This document shows positions 1 through 7,332 of a stretch of 32,325 bases of DNA, piece by piece. How positions within the stretch are numbered: position 1 is the first letter of the stretch; each line of letters begins with the position of its first letter. Both the position numbers and the translations under genes were made by a program. The DNA comes from Anaerolineales bacterium (lineage in GTDB: Bacteria; Chloroflexota; Anaerolineae; Anaerolineales; DRMV01), in assembly GCA_026985995.1 (NCBI GenBank), contig JALSPJ010000186.1:1-32325 (forward strand), given 5' to 3'. Below the pieces are notes generated by a model, which worked only from the letters and a program-made list of their open reading frames with translations, was not told where the DNA came from and ran no database searches.

Positions 1-783
1 CGTGCCCAACATGCGCTGGGGGTCGCCGCTGCGCAGCGCGTCGAAGAGCGCGTCGTAGCTCAGCTCCGTGTCGAGCAGGTTGGCTTCCCGGCCCAGCTTG
101 CGGGGCGAGTGCGCGTCGGAGTTGGAGACCAGGGTGTAGCGGTCCAGCGCGGAAACGCGCCAGTTCATGGGCGGGTCCGACGAAAGGCCGGTTTCCAGGG
201 CGAAGATGTGGGGGGTGAGGTCCGCGAAGCAGGCCTCGACGCTGTCGAAGCCCGATTTGGAACCCAGCAGCGCGAACCAGGGGGTCCAGATGTGGGCGGG
301 AATGAGCACCCCCCGGGGGTCGGTTTCGAGCACGATTTCCAGCAGGTCCCGGGAATCGAGGCCCAAGATGGGGCGGCCATCGGCCCGGATGTTGCCGATG
401 CGTTCCAGGCGGGTTTGAAAGCGCTGCACCGCGTCGAAGGTGGGCAGAAAGACCACATGGTGGATTTTGCGGGTGCGGTCGCCTTTTTTGTAGATGGTGC
501 TGATTTCGCCGCCCAAAATGAAGCGCACCTCGCGGCGCAGGATAGGCGGCAGTTGGGCGTGGACCGCGCGTTCCACCTCGGGCCGGAGGCGCAGCAGGTC
601 GCCCTCGGCCGGTTCCAAATGCTGCTGCAGCTCGGCCAGCCAACCGGGGTGGGCGATGTCACCCGTGGCCACCAAGGTGATGCCCTTCTTCAGGGCCCAC
701 AGCGCAATGTGGGGGATGTCCAGGTCGCGGCTGGTGGCCCGGGAGTAGTGGGAATGGATGTGCAGGTCCGCGTAGTAGCGCAT
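1..783 (-). CDS. Endonuclease Q family PHP-domain protein, C-terminus cut by window edge
   Basis: The first 261 codons are present and the reading frame runs off the window. The protein opens with the PHP metal motif DLHIHSHYSRA (H8, H10). Further PHP ligands are visible as TGD..HP (D42, H45), GGEIS (E93), KIHH (H108/H109), PAHIW (H164) and SNSDAHSP (D223, H225). This pattern fits the TIGR00375/EndoQ family, often mis-annotated as 'DNA helicase UvrD'. Characterised archaeal and Bacillus members nick DNA 5' of deaminated bases and abasic sites; that role is transferred by family. The ATG at 783 is chosen because the family starts just before DLHIH. No clear Shine-Dalgarno lies upstream, but a TATAAT hexamer sits about 70 nt ahead. 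It is last in the visible minus-strand run after the beta-CASP gene. The C-terminal zinc-binding part expected in EndoQ lies outside the window. The alternative is an uncharacterised PHP hydrolase. Confidence 0.8.
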   Translation of the reverse strand, partial: MRYYADLHIHSHYSRATSRDLDIPHIALWALKKGITLVATGDIAHPGWLAELQQHLEPAEGDLLRLRPEVERAVHAQLPPILRREVRFILGGEISTIYKKGDRTRKIHHVVFLPTFDAVQRFQTRLERIGNIRADGRPILGLDSRDLLEIVLETDPRGVLIPAHIWTPWFALLGSKSGFDSVEACFADLTPHIFALETGLSSDPPMNWRVSALDRYTLVSNSDAHSPRKLGREANLLDTELSYDALFDALRSGDPQRMLGT

Positions 784-852
784 GGCAAACCGGGGCGCAA
801 GGGATGACGGCCTGGGCGCGGCGCGCGGCAGGCCGGCGCGGTGCGTGGGGGA

Positions 853-858
853 ATTATA
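853..858 (-). promoter_or_regulatory. Putative -10 box (TATAAT) upstream of the EndoQ-like gene
   Basis: On the minus strand a perfect TATAAT lies between the stop of the beta-CASP gene (879) and the EndoQ-like start (783). No convincing TTGACA-like -35 is found 16-18 nt upstream. The surrounding bases (CGGCCTTCnGn before and TTCC after) closely match those around the udk -10 at 5603-5608. That similarity is the main reason to take it seriously. Confidence 0.4.
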
Positions 859-878
859 GCAGAAGGCCGGCGCGGGCT

Positions 879-2285
879 TTAGGCGTGCAGCTCCACCTTG
901 CTGTGGGGCTCGGGGTAGTGCACGGGGCCCAGGCCGTGTTCCTGCAGCAGGGCCATGAGGGGCTGCGCGCCTTTGGGCTCGCCGTGCACCAGGAAGATGC
1001 CCCGCAAAGTCTCCCGCCCGGCCGCGGCATATTCCAGCAGCAGGTCCTGCCCCGCGTGGGCCGAGAGGTCGCCAATGGTGACCACCCGGGCCCGGACCGC
1101 GTATTCCTCGCCGAAGATGCGCACCCGGGGCGCGCCCTCGGCCAGGCGGCGGGCCAGGGTGTGGGGCGCGGCCCAGCCCACGATGAGCACGGTGTTGCGC
1201 GGGTCGCCGATGTTGTGCTTGAGGTGGTGGAGAATGCGGCCTGTCTCGGCCATGCCCGAGGCCGAGATGATGACCATGGGGTCCCGGCGGTCGTTGAGGG
1301 CCTTGGACGCCTCGACCGCGCGAATGTAATGCACCCGGCCGAAGCCCAGCACGGCTTCCAGGCCGCCTTCCCGCAGCAGGCGACGGGCTTCGCGGTCGTA
1401 GCATTCGGGGTGGGCCCGGTAGATTTCGCTGGCGTTGACGGCCAGGGGGCTATCGACATAGATGGGCGCGGCGGGGATGTCGCCGTCTTCCATCATACGG
1501 TGCAGCCAGTAGACCAAGGTTTGGGTGCGGCCCACCGCGAACGCGGGCACGATGACTTTTCCGCCGCCGCGCAGGGTTTGGCCCACCACTTCCCGCAGTT
1601 CGTCGCGCGCGTAGCGGGGGTCCCGGTGGGGCTTGTCGCCGTAGGTGCTTTCCATGAGCAGGAAGGTGGGCTTTTGGGGCAGCACGGGGTCGCGCAAAAT
1701 GGGCAGGTGGCGGCGGCCGATGTCGCCCGAGAACCACAGGCGGAAGGGCTTGCGGCCCGGTTCCTCGATGTCGAGCACGATGGCCGCGGAGCCCAAAATG
1801 TGCCCGGCCTCGACGAAGCGCGCGGTCACGCCGGGAGCCACCTGGAAGGGCCGGTCGTAGGGCACGGGCACGAAGTAGTCGGCTACTGCGGCCGCGTCGT
1901 CCACGGTGTAGAGGGGTTCGATTTCGGGCTCGCCGCGGCGGCGTCGGCGCTTGTTGAGATAGCGGGCGTCGGCTTCATGGATGTGGCCCGAATCCAGGAG
2001 CATGATGTTGGCCAGGTGCACGGTGGCCGGGGTGGCGTAGATGGGCCCGCGAAAGCCTTGTTTGACCAGGTTGGGCAGGTTGCCGCTGTGGTCGATGTGC
2101 GCGTGGGAGAGAAGCACCGCGTCGATGTGCCGGGGGTCGAAGGGGAAGTGGCGGTTGATGCGGTAGAAGTCTTTGCGTCGGCCCTGGTAGAGGCCGCATT
2201 CCAGCAGGATGCGCTTGCCGTTGACTTGCAGCAAGTGCTGGGAGCCGGTTACCGTGCGGGCCGCGCCGTGAAAGGTCAAACGCAT
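879..2285 (-). CDS. MBL-fold beta-CASP metallo-hydrolase (RNA-processing type)
   Basis: 468 residues starting MRLTFHGAARTVTGSQHLL. The metallo-beta-lactamase motif HAHIDH is at residues 61-66, followed by SGNLP. Next come the SGDIGR aspartate motif and then beta-CASP motifs: a MESTYGD segment, PAFAVGRTQ, SASGM and a late AHAGQ histidine. Length and order match the YSH1/CPSF-like bacterial beta-CASP exonuclease/endonuclease family (COG1236), which cleaves RNA with two zinc ions. RNA specificity is inferred from the family. The start has a good ribosome site (CGGAGG, 7 nt before the ATG). It lies 81 nt after greA in the same orientation, with a GC-rich hairpin in the gap, so it may be read from the same long transcript or separately. 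The substrate cannot be told from the sequence. Confidence 0.9.
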   Translation of the reverse strand: MRLTFHGAARTVTGSQHLLQVNGKRILLECGLYQGRRKDFYRINRHFPFDPRHIDAVLLSHAHIDHSGNLPNLVKQGFRGPIYATPATVHLANIMLLDSGHIHEADARYLNKRRRRRGEPEIEPLYTVDDAAAVADYFVPVPYDRPFQVAPGVTARFVEAGHILGSAAIVLDIEEPGRKPFRLWFSGDIGRRHLPILRDPVLPQKPTFLLMESTYGDKPHRDPRYARDELREVVGQTLRGGGKVIVPAFAVGRTQTLVYWLHRMMEDGDIPAAPIYVDSPLAVNASEIYRAHPECYDREARRLLREGGLEAVLGFGRVHYIRAVEASKALNDRRDPMVIISASGMAETGRILHHLKHNIGDPRNTVLIVGWAAPHTLARRLAEGAPRVRIFGEEYAVRARVVTIGDLSAHAGQDLLLEYAAAGRETLRGIFLVHGEPKGAQPLMALLQEHGLGPVHYPEPHSKVELHA

Positions 2286-2309
2286 GACCGTAGCCTCCGA
2301 GAAACGAGG

Positions 2310-2335
2310 CGGGCCGCGACCAGGGCCGCGGCCCG
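2310..2335 (-). other. GC-rich hairpin between greA and the beta-CASP gene
   Basis: CGGGCCGCG (2310-2318) and CGCGGCCCG (2327-2335) form a perfect 9-bp stem with an 8-nt loop. On the minus strand it is followed by CCTCGTTTC, with no clean U-tract. It could be a weak terminator or processing hairpin after greA. The function is not established. Confidence 0.4.
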
Positions 2336-2366
2336 GGGGCGTTAGGCGGCGGGCAAGATGAGCGCG

Positions 2367-2879
2367 CTATGCTGTATCGCCGCTCGTATATTCTATCCGC
2401 ACAATCTTGAACCGCATGGTGCCGTTGGGGGCCTGGACCTCGACCACATCGCCCACCCGCTTACCCAGCAGGGCCCGGCCCATGGGCGATTCGTTGGAAA
2501 TCAGGCCCCGCAGGGGGTCGGCTTCGGTCGCGCCCACGATGGTGTAGGTCTCCTCGTCGTCGTAGCCCTCTTCTTGCAAAGTCACCCGCGCGCCCAACTC
2601 CACCACATCCTTGTGGCCGTTGTTTTCGATGAAGACCGCGTGGCGCAAAATGTGCTCCAGCTGCTGGATGCGGCCTTCGACGAAGCCCTGCTCCTCTTTG
2701 GTGGCGATGTAGTCCGCGTTTTCCGAGAGGTCGCCCATTTGGATGGCCGCGCGCAAGCGGGCCGCGAGTTCGGCGCGCTTTTCGGTCTTGAGATATTCCA
2801 GCTCCTCGCGCAGCTTGCGCGCCCCCTCGGGGGTGAGGTAATAGACGGGCTTTTGGCCTTGTGCATGAGCCTTGGCCAT
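2367..2879 (-). CDS. greA: Transcription elongation factor GreA
   Basis: 170 residues. The N-terminal coiled coil (about residues 17-80) carries the acidic tip GDLSENADY, with D50 and E53 matching the pair that stimulates RNA polymerase transcript cleavage. The C-terminal FKBP-like domain follows (VELGARVTLQ...SPMGRALLGKRVGD). GreA rescues backtracked RNA polymerase through the secondary channel. The start is the ATG at 2879, preceded by GGAGG with 6 nt spacing. A longer open frame reaches upstream to 2957 but would overlap dgt and lacks family similarity. The first ten residues (MAKAHAQGQK) are slightly longer than in typical GreA. It lies 28 nt after dgt, so it is probably co-transcribed with it. 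Confidence 0.95.
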   Translation of the reverse strand: MAKAHAQGQKPVYYLTPEGARKLREELEYLKTEKRAELAARLRAAIQMGDLSENADYIATKEEQGFVEGRIQQLEHILRHAVFIENNGHKDVVELGARVTLQEEGYDDEETYTIVGATEADPLRGLISNESPMGRALLGKRVGDVVEVQAPNGTMRFKIVRIEYTSGDTA

Positions 2880-2907
2880 GGGTCGCCTCCCTGTGCCAGA
2901 GAATGGA

Positions 2908-4059
2908 TTACGGTCGCACCAGCGGGTCGAACAGCTTGCGGTGTTCCTCGATGGCAAAGCGGTCGGTCATGCCGGCGATGTAGTCGCACACCGCCCGGTG
3001 CAGCCCATACTCGTCGATGCGGGTTTGAATGTGACGGGGCAGAATCTCGGGCTGCCGGGTGTAAGCGGTGAACAAATCGGTGATGATGCGTTCGGCCTTC
3101 TGGGCCATGCGCACCACCCGGGGGTGCCGGTACAGGTTGCGATACAAAAAGTTCTTGAGCTCCCGGTTGCGGCGCTGCATGGCCTCGCTGTGGGACACCA
3201 CATTATACGGCAAGCGCTGCAATTCTTCAACCGACTGCACCCCGCTTTCGGCCAGGCGCTGGGCTGTGGTGTGCACCAGGTCTGTCACCTCCAGGCCGAT
3301 GAGGCGGCGCACCACCCGGTGCCGGGTGAGCTCGTCCAGCTCGTCATCGTGCCAGCCGATTTGCTCCCGCAGCAGCTCCCACACTTCCACCCCGCGCAAC
3401 ATGCGGGGCGTCAGCATCCCCGAGCGCAGGCCGTCGTCCAAATCGTGGGCCGTATAGGCCAGTTCGTCGGCCACATTGGCAATTTGGGCCTCCAGGTGAC
3501 CGCGCAAATGGGGGTCGAAATCCCGGGCGTCGGCCACATCATACTCGGTTTCGTGCTTGACGATGCCTTCCAGCGTCTCCCAGGTCAAATTCAGGCCCCG
3601 AAAGTCCGGGTAACGGCGCTCCAGTTCGGTGACGATGCGGAACGACTGACGATTGTGCTCGAAGCCGCCGTGGTCGGCCATGAGGCGGTGCAACACGGCC
3701 TCGCCCGAATGGCCAAAGGGCGGGTGCCCCAAATCGTGGGCCAGAATGATGGCTTCGGTGAGCACCTCGTTGGCACCCAACGCGCGGGCAATGGTGCGCC
3801 CGATTTGGGCCACTTCCAGGGTGTGGGTCAGGCGGGTGCGGTAATAATCGCCTTCGTAAGTGATGAACACCTGGGTTTTGTATTCCAGACGGCGAAACGC
3901 GGTGGTGTGCAAAATGCGGTCCCGGTCCCGTTGGAACGCGGTGCGATACTCGGGTTCGGGCTCGGGGTAGAACCGGCCCCGGGAAAAGCGGCTTTTGTGC
4001 GCGTAGGGGGCCAGGGTTTGCAGTTCCATCTCTTCCAGGGCGGCACGGGTATACAACAT
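2908..4059 (-). CDS. dgt: Deoxyguanosinetriphosphate triphosphohydrolase-like HD protein
   Basis: 383 residues of the bacterial dGTPase-like family (HD superfamily). Metal and catalytic residues are visible: LTHTLEV (H79), AHDLGHPPFGHSGE (H108, D109, H112, H117) and a late AYTAHDLDDGL aspartate. The N-terminal block FQRDRDRILHTTAFRRLEYKTQ is diagnostic for the family. These enzymes hydrolyse dNTPs to the deoxynucleoside and triphosphate, setting dNTP pools; the exact dNTP preference of this short subgroup cannot be read from sequence. The ATG at 4059 follows a strong AGGAGG site. It lies 10 nt after the c-di-AMP receptor gene and 28 nt before greA, in an apparent operon with udk, consistent with a nucleotide-metabolism theme. 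Confidence 0.92.
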   Translation of the reverse strand: MLYTRAALEEMELQTLAPYAHKSRFSRGRFYPEPEPEYRTAFQRDRDRILHTTAFRRLEYKTQVFITYEGDYYRTRLTHTLEVAQIGRTIARALGANEVLTEAIILAHDLGHPPFGHSGEAVLHRLMADHGGFEHNRQSFRIVTELERRYPDFRGLNLTWETLEGIVKHETEYDVADARDFDPHLRGHLEAQIANVADELAYTAHDLDDGLRSGMLTPRMLRGVEVWELLREQIGWHDDELDELTRHRVVRRLIGLEVTDLVHTTAQRLAESGVQSVEELQRLPYNVVSHSEAMQRRNRELKNFLYRNLYRHPRVVRMAQKAERIITDLFTAYTRQPEILPRHIQTRIDEYGLHRAVCDYIAGMTDRFAIEEHRKLFDPLVRP

Positions 4060-4069
4060 GGGCGCCTCC

Positions 4070-4336
4070 TCAGGCCTGAATGTGGGCCTCGACCGGCAGC
4101 ACGAAGAGCATCCCCCGCCGCGCGGCCGGCTGCTCCTGGGGCTTGAGATGCGCGCGCACCAGGTTCACGGCCTCGTCCACCCGTTCGTCTTCCACCGCGG
4201 TGAAAAACACCGTGTGCCCCCGGCGCAGCAGCCCCCCGCCCGAGACCAGGCGGGTGACCCGAAAACCGGCCCGCACCAGGGCCCGGGTGACTTCCGCGGC
4301 CTCGCTGTCTTCCAAAACCACCAGCACCAGCTTCAT
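4070..4336 (-). CDS. Cyclic-di-AMP receptor, PII-like (DarA/PstA family, DUF970)
   Basis: 88 residues. MKLVLVVLED opens a PII-like ferredoxin fold. The segment RVTRLVSGGGLLRRGHTVFF reproduces the family's 'T-x-S-x-GGFLRxGNTT' nucleotide-binding stretch, and the end (MLFVLPVEAHIQA) matches the last strand. Firmicute DarA/PstA proteins are about 109 residues and bind c-di-AMP at the trimer interface. Here the loop after VRAHLK is roughly 20 residues shorter, so the large B-loop is largely missing. Binding is inferred from the family; the output partner is unknown. It sits 10 nt before dgt and 60 nt after the VTT gene, with AGGAGG ahead of its ATG. The location suggests that c-di-AMP sensing is linked to nucleotide metabolism, but that is only context. 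Confidence 0.8.
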   Translation of the reverse strand: MKLVLVVLEDSEAAEVTRALVRAGFRVTRLVSGGGLLRRGHTVFFTAVEDERVDEAVNLVRAHLKPQEQPAARRGMLFVLPVEAHIQA

Positions 4337-4396
4337 GGTCGCGCCCTCCTGGGTTTGGGGGAAAGGCTCCGCGTGGGCCGGGCTGCGCCGCGGGCC

Positions 4397-4951
4397 TCAG
4401 CGCAGCCACGCCAGAAAGACATCCCCCGCGTAGGTGACGGCCAGCATCTTGAGCAGCTTGCCGGCGAAGGTCCAGGCCACGAACCGCCGCAACGGGATGC
4501 GCGTTGCGCCGGCGACGATGCCGGCCAGGTCGAACAGGGGTGTGGGCAGCGCGGCCAGCACGAAGAGCACGATGTCGCCGTAGCGACGCATCAGCCGGCG
4601 CACGCGGCGATAGGCGCGGTAATCTTCCACCAGGGCCTGGCCGCTGAAACCGGCCAGATAACCCGAAAGCTCGCCCGCGGTGGCCCCGGCCGCGGCCACC
4701 ACGGCCACCCAAAAGGGGTGCAGCACCGCGCCCATGCTGAAGGGCAGCACCAGCCCGGGCGCGGGAAAGATGACCGTGGCGTTGGAGAGCAGGGTGATGA
4801 GGAACAGTCCCACATACCCATAGGCCCGAAAGCGCACCCATTGGTCTTGAAACGCCACGATGGCCACGCTGAGGGCCAGTACCAACACCAGCGCGGCGAT
4901 GCGCCAGACTTTGCGGCGGGCTTGGATGCGGGCAGAGGCGGCCGGGTTCAT
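4397..4951 (-). CDS. VTT-domain (DedA/YqaA-like) membrane protein
   Basis: 184 residues with a basic N-terminus, a membrane helix at about 15-33, and the VTT/SNARE-associated core. That core is GLFLITLLSNATVIFPAPGLVLPF, then a glycine-rich region ending GYLAGF, and a second amphipathic/re-entrant pair (VLFVLAALPTPLFDLAGIVAG). The 'F/PxP' re-entrant loops are typical of the family. DedA-family proteins act in membrane lipid transport, including recycling of undecaprenyl phosphate or phospholipid scrambling; which of these applies here is unknown. The ATG overlaps the udk stop codon by 4 nt (ATGA), showing translational coupling. The gene is shorter than YdjX-type relatives and closest in size to YqaA-like members. 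Confidence 0.8.
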   Translation of the reverse strand: MNPAASARIQARRKVWRIAALVLVLALSVAIVAFQDQWVRFRAYGYVGLFLITLLSNATVIFPAPGLVLPFSMGAVLHPFWVAVVAAAGATAGELSGYLAGFSGQALVEDYRAYRRVRRLMRRYGDIVLFVLAALPTPLFDLAGIVAGATRIPLRRFVAWTFAGKLLKMLAVTYAGDVFLAWLR

Positions 4952-5595
4952 GGTTCCTCAGAAGCCACCCAGGGGCGCAGCAGGGCCTGGAGCCGCGCGG
5001 TGAGCATGTCCAACGCCACCGTGTTGAAGCCGCCTTCGGGCACGATGATGTCCGCGTAGCGTTTGGACGGCTCGACGAATTCTAAGTGCATGGGCCGCAC
5101 GGTTTCCAGATATTGCTGAATGACCGATTCCACCGTGCGGCCGCGCTCTTCCACATCCCGCAACAGGCGACGAATGAAGCGCAGGTCGGCGTCGGTGTCG
5201 ACATAAATTTTGATGTCCAACAGCCGCCGCAGCGCGGGTTCGGCGAAGATGAGAATGCCCTCGACCAGGATGATGGGCCGGGGTTCCACCCGCACCGTTT
5301 CGGGGGCCCGGGCGTGCCGGGTGAAATCATAGATGGGGCGCTCGATGGGTTCCCCGGCCTTGAGGCGCTCGATGTGGGCGATGAGCAGGGGGGTTTCCAG
5401 GGAGTCGGGGTGGTCGTAATTGACCCGGGCCCGGGCTTCGGGGGGCAGGTGGCTGAAATCATGGTAGTACGCGTCGTGGGGCAAAAAGGCCACATGCTCG
5501 GCCCCGACGCGTTCCATCAGGGCCTGGGCCACGGTGGTCTTGCCCGAACCGCTGCCGCCGGCAATGCCGATGACCAAAGGCGCTTTTCCCATCAT
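4948..5595 (-). CDS. udk: Uridine kinase
   Basis: 215 residues. The P-loop GGSGSGKT lies at 13-20. It is followed by the uridine/cytidine kinase markers HDAYYHD, NYDHPDSLETPLL, PIYDFTRHAR and the Walker B-like ILVEGILIF, then the DLRFIRRLLRDVEERGR lid. The enzyme phosphorylates uridine and cytidine to UMP and CMP in pyrimidine salvage. The ATG at 5595 is chosen; a second in-frame ATG follows immediately at 5592. There is no Shine-Dalgarno, but a TATAAT ends 7 nt before the ATG, suggesting a leaderless transcript that starts at or next to the start codon. It is first in the minus-strand run and couples by a 4-nt overlap to the VTT gene. Confidence 0.95.
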   Translation of the reverse strand: MMGKAPLVIGIAGGSGSGKTTVAQALMERVGAEHVAFLPHDAYYHDFSHLPPEARARVNYDHPDSLETPLLIAHIERLKAGEPIERPIYDFTRHARAPETVRVEPRPIILVEGILIFAEPALRRLLDIKIYVDTDADLRFIRRLLRDVEERGRTVESVIQQYLETVRPMHLEFVEPSKRYADIIVPEGGFNTVALDMLTARLQALLRPWVASEEP

Positions 5596-5602
5596 GTCAG
5601 GA

Positions 5603-5632
5603 ATTATACCCGAAGGCCGCCCGGCCGCCCAA
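5603..5632 (-). promoter_or_regulatory. Putative leaderless promoter of udk
   Basis: Minus strand: TTGGGC (5632-5627), an 18-nt spacer, then a perfect TATAAT (5608-5603). Only 7 nt separate the -10 from the udk ATG at 5595, so transcription would begin at about the start codon. The promoter would drive the whole udk-to-greA run. Confidence 0.5.
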
Positions 5633-5701
5633 AAAAGCGGTTTCGCGGTAAAATGGGCAGCGCGCCTTGGGCGTCAAAATTATGGTACGGGAGAAGACGG
5701 T

Positions 5702-6679
5702 TTGAGCACCGCGCCCTTTGTGACCCTGGTTCAAGACACTTTGCAAGAGGTGGAAGCCCTGCTGGCTCGGCAGGCCGACGGCTATCACCCCGATTTGCAA
5801 GCCGCGCTGCACCACCTGCTGGCCGCCGGGGGCAAGCGCATTCGGCCCACGGTGGCCCTGCTGATGGGCCGCTTGCTGGGTGCGCCGCACCGCCGGCTGG
5901 TCATTTTGGCCGCCGCGCTGGAGATGCTGCACACCGCGACCCTGGTGCACGATGACCTCATCGACGGCGCGCTGCTGCGCCGGGGCATGCCCACCCTCAA
6001 CGCGCAATGGTCCCCCGCGGCCACGGTGTTGACCGGCGATTTTCTCTTCGCCCGGGCCGCGCTGCTGGCCACCAACACCGAATCCCTGCATGTCATGCGC
6101 CTGTTCACCCAGGCCTTAGCCGTCATCGTCGATGGCGAAATTCGCCAGCTCTTCGAGGGCGGGGCCTATACCACCGCGGCGCAATACGAGCATCGCATTT
6201 ACGCCAAAACTGCGTCCATGTTCGAGCTGGCCACCGCAGCCGCGGCCACCCTGGCCGGCGCGGCGCCCGATTTCCCCACCTATGAGCAGGCGCGGCGCTA
6301 TGGCTATCACATCGGCATGGCTTTCCAAATCGTCGACGACATCCTCGACTACCAGGGCGACAGCCGGCAAGTGGGCAAACCCGTGGGCAACGACTTGCGC
6401 AACGGCCTGGTCACCCTGCCGGCCCTGATTTACATGCAGCACCAGGGGCAGCAGGACCCGGACCTGCAGGCCGTGCTGCAAAACGGCGGCCTGTTCGACG
6501 CGCAGCGGGTCGAACGGCTGGTGACCCGCATTCGGGAAAGCGGCGCGTTGCAGGCCGCGGCCCAGGCCGCGCGGCAGCACATCGACGCCGCGTTGCAGGC
6601 GTTGCAGGCTTTGCCCCCGGGGCCCGAACGCGATGCCCTGGCCGCGTTGGCCCACTATGTGGTCGACCGCGACTTCTAA
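5702..6679 (+). CDS. Long-chain trans-polyprenyl diphosphate synthase
   Basis: 325 residues from a TTG start at 5702. The first aspartate-rich motif is HDDLID (D84, D85, D88) and the second is VDDILD (D212, D213, D216), with GGKRIRP (43-49) and GDFLFARA between them. These are the hallmarks of trans-isoprenyl diphosphate synthases, which condense IPP onto allylic primers. Residues 4 and 5 positions before the first motif are Thr80 and Ala79, small side chains usually associated with long products (C35-C45, quinone side chains); chain length is therefore inferred. The TTG start is preferred because GGGAG lies 8 nt upstream and family similarity begins there. Upstream in-frame ATG starts would place about 56 unrelated residues in front and overlap udk. 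It is first in a plus-strand envelope-lipid run. Confidence 0.88.
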   Translation: MSTAPFVTLVQDTLQEVEALLARQADGYHPDLQAALHHLLAAGGKRIRPTVALLMGRLLGAPHRRLVILAAALEMLHTATLVHDDLIDGALLRRGMPTLNAQWSPAATVLTGDFLFARAALLATNTESLHVMRLFTQALAVIVDGEIRQLFEGGAYTTAAQYEHRIYAKTASMFELATAAAATLAGAAPDFPTYEQARRYGYHIGMAFQIVDDILDYQGDSRQVGKPVGNDLRNGLVTLPALIYMQHQGQQDPDLQAVLQNGGLFDAQRVERLVTRIRESGALQAAAQAARQHIDAALQALQALPPGPERDALAALAHYVVDRDF

Positions 6680-6701
6680 ATTCTTCCCCAAGGACGACGA
6701 C

Positions 6702-7331
6702 ATGGTTCCCGATACCACGCCAACCCTCACCGACCGGGCCCGCCGGGTGTTCGCCGGGGTGCTCAACTGGTGGGCCGATTTCTTTTTGCGTTTGGGCCTG
6801 CACCCTAATATGATGACCCTCACCGGCGTCGCCGGCAACTTCGTGGCCGCCTACTTTCTGGCCCAGGGCAACTGGCGTTTAGGCGGCGCGGGGGTGGTCT
6901 TCATGGGCGCGTTCGACGCGCTCGACGGCGCCATGGCCCGCCGGCGGGGCGAAAGCTCCACCTGGGGCGCGTTCGTCGATTCGGTCTCGGACCGCTACTC
7001 CGAGCTGGCCATCCTCTTCGGCCTGCTGTGGTACTTCGCCCACCAGGGCGATGTGACGGGCGTAGCCCTGGCCTATCTGGCCGCCGCGGGGTCGGTGCTG
7101 GTGTCGTATGTGCGGGCCCGGGCTGCCTCCTTGGGCTGGGATGTCAAGATCGGCCTGCTGTCGCGTTTCGAGCGCTACCTGGTTTTGGCCCCCACCCTGG
7201 TGCTGGGGTGGCCCAAAGTCGGCCTGACCATCATCGCCGTGGGCGCGCACATCACCGCACTGCAGCGCATCGCCTATATGCGCCGCAAAGTGCGCGCCGC
7301 CGCACCCCCTACCGCGCGCAAAGGAGCCTGA
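6702..7331 (+). CDS. CDP-alcohol phosphatidyltransferase family protein
   Basis: 209 residues with about six membrane helices. The family signature D-x2-DG-x2-AR-x8-G-x3-D-x3-D is complete: D72, D75-G76, A79-R80, G89, D93, D97. Such enzymes transfer a phosphatidyl group from a CDP-diacylglycerol (or CDP-alcohol) to an alcohol such as glycerol-3-phosphate or inositol phosphate. The length and motif suit PgsA- or phosphatidylinositol-phosphate-synthase-like proteins, but the acceptor cannot be assigned. The ATG at 6702 has AAGGA 7 nt upstream; an upstream in-frame start at 6633 would overlap the polyprenyl synthase gene. It lies 22 nt after that gene and 1 nt before lgt, so it is almost certainly co-transcribed with both. 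Confidence 0.88.
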   Translation: MVPDTTPTLTDRARRVFAGVLNWWADFFLRLGLHPNMMTLTGVAGNFVAAYFLAQGNWRLGGAGVVFMGAFDALDGAMARRRGESSTWGAFVDSVSDRYSELAILFGLLWYFAHQGDVTGVALAYLAAAGSVLVSYVRARAASLGWDVKIGLLSRFERYLVLAPTLVLGWPKVGLTIIAVGAHITALQRIAYMRRKVRAAAPPTARKGA

Positions 7332-7332
7332 C

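Noticed and set aside
804-2345. Long open frame on the plus strand opposite the beta-CASP gene
   Set aside because: It is the antisense of a gene with complete catalytic motifs; its translation is low-complexity with no family features. GC-rich codon use leaves antisense frames open throughout this window.
5649-5686. Promoter for the polyprenyl synthase gene (TAAAAT at 5649 or TATGGT at 5681)
   Set aside because: Both hexamers are plausible -10 boxes but neither has a -35 at 16-18 nt, so I could not choose; a promoter probably exists in this gap but is not placed.
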